A DNA stretch of 5,416 nucleotides from contig CAYZEZ010000304.1 in assembly GCA_964477295.1 (NCBI GenBank), positions 1-5,416 on the forward strand, read 5' to 3'. Position 1 is the stretch's first letter, and each line of letters opens with the position of its first letter. The position numbers and the translations under genes were made by a program. Positions 5,160 to 5,416 of the stretch are shown here, in pieces. Below the pieces are notes generated by a model. The model did not search any database. It saw nothing but the letters and a program-made list of their open reading frames with translations, and was not told the origin of the DNA. Origin of the DNA: CAYZEZ01 sp964477295. Lineage in GTDB: Bacteria; Bacteroidota; Bacteroidia; Bacteroidales; SM23-62.

Positions 5160-5416
5160 TTAGTTCAAAATTTTCCGCCGATCCAGCGCTTTTTGGTATG
5201 AATGTGCGTTTTTATTATGTTGAGCCAATGTTTTGGCGAAGTTGTGGTAACCCGAAAAATCCTCTTTTGCACAGAAATAATAGTAGTCATGGTTCTCATG
5301 ATTCAAAACGGCATTGATGGCAGAAACAGACGGCACCGTAATCGGCCCCGGTGGCAGGCCGGCATGAGTATATGTGTTATAGGGCGACTCTACCTGCAGG
5401 TTTTTGGTAAGTACAC
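5160..5416 (-). CDS. mltG: endolytic murein transglycosylase MltG, C-terminal fragment
   Basis: This is the last 84 codons of a - strand gene whose start lies beyond base 5416; the stop TAA is read from 5162 to 5160. The translation contains VESPYNTYTHAGLPPGPI, then VPSVSAINAVLNHENHDYY, then FCAKEDFSGYHNFAKTLAQH. The SPYNTY..GLPPGPI..PS..AI.AVL...HDY.YF pattern followed by G.H.F..T..EH is the C-terminal signature of the MltG/YceG family. MltG is an inner-membrane-anchored lytic transglycosylase that cleaves nascent peptidoglycan strands and is proposed to set glycan length by ending polymerisation. The catalytic Glu, LysM-like domain and transmembrane helix would be upstream, outside the window, so activity cannot be judged. 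The ending KALDRRKILN is a normal basic tail. The phosphohexomutase gene follows 58 bp downstream in the same direction. Confidence 0.94.
   Translation of the reverse strand, partial: VLTKNLQVESPYNTYTHAGLPPGPITVPSVSAINAVLNHENHDYYYFCAKEDFSGYHNFAKTLAQHNKNAHSYQKALDRRKILN

Noticed and set aside
5015..5317. A 100-codon + strand frame across the mltG/mutase spacer
   Set aside because: It runs antisense through the conserved mltG C-terminus and the mutase N-terminus, and the product has no recognisable features.
1..5416. A previously undescribed multi-gene system, mobile element, CRISPR or defence island
   Set aside because: Every gene belongs to a known housekeeping or envelope family. There are no spaced direct repeats, transposase, integrase or terminal repeats, and no gene of unknown type.

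Overview
The window looks like ordinary chromosomal DNA from a member of the Bacteroidota, probably a Bacteroidales-type or environmental relative. Four things point there. Moderate GC is combined with little or no Shine-Dalgarno sequence before the genes. A TAnnTTTG-type -7 promoter element lies just before murB. The glycosyltransferase opens with an NDLVADQRVHK-type N-terminus and carries a YYYSLPNKLFDY block, both common in that phylum. The phosphohexomutase and MltG sequences also resemble Bacteroidota versions. This assignment rests on recognition from memory, not on a search.

Layout: bases 1-155 hold the 3' end of a 2-oxoglutarate dehydrogenase E2 (sucB/odhB) gene on the + strand. After 24 bp comes a complete PLP-dependent diaminopropionate ammonia-lyase-like gene (180-1331, +). 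A 117-bp convergent spacer with two inverted repeats separates it from a GT4-type glycosyltransferase on the - strand (1449-2570), which appears to start with TTG. A divergent promoter region of about 110 bp follows, and then murB (+, best start 2683). The 3' end of murB overlaps tail-to-tail by 26 bp with a phosphoglucomutase/phosphomannomutase-family gene on the - strand (3692-5101). Upstream of that gene on the same strand, after 58 bp, is the C-terminal part of mltG (5160-5416), which runs off the window.

Functionally there are two themes. The left end is central and amino acid metabolism: the E2 of the 2-oxoglutarate dehydrogenase complex, followed by a lyase expected to convert 2,3-diaminopropionate to pyruvate and ammonia. 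The rest is cell-envelope work: MurB makes UDP-MurNAc, MltG cuts nascent glycan strands, the phosphohexomutase feeds sugar-nucleotide synthesis, and the glycosyltransferase probably builds surface or capsular polysaccharide. The genes alternate in strand, so this is several short transcription units and not one operon.

I see no RNA genes, CRISPR, mobile elements or defence modules, and no evidence of a novel multi-gene system. The points worth checking are local: a probable leaderless murB transcript, the murB/phosphomutase 3' overlap, an altered phosphomutase active-site loop, a divergent glycine loop in the lyase, a TTG-started glycosyltransferase, and a 32-nt palindrome over a stop codon.
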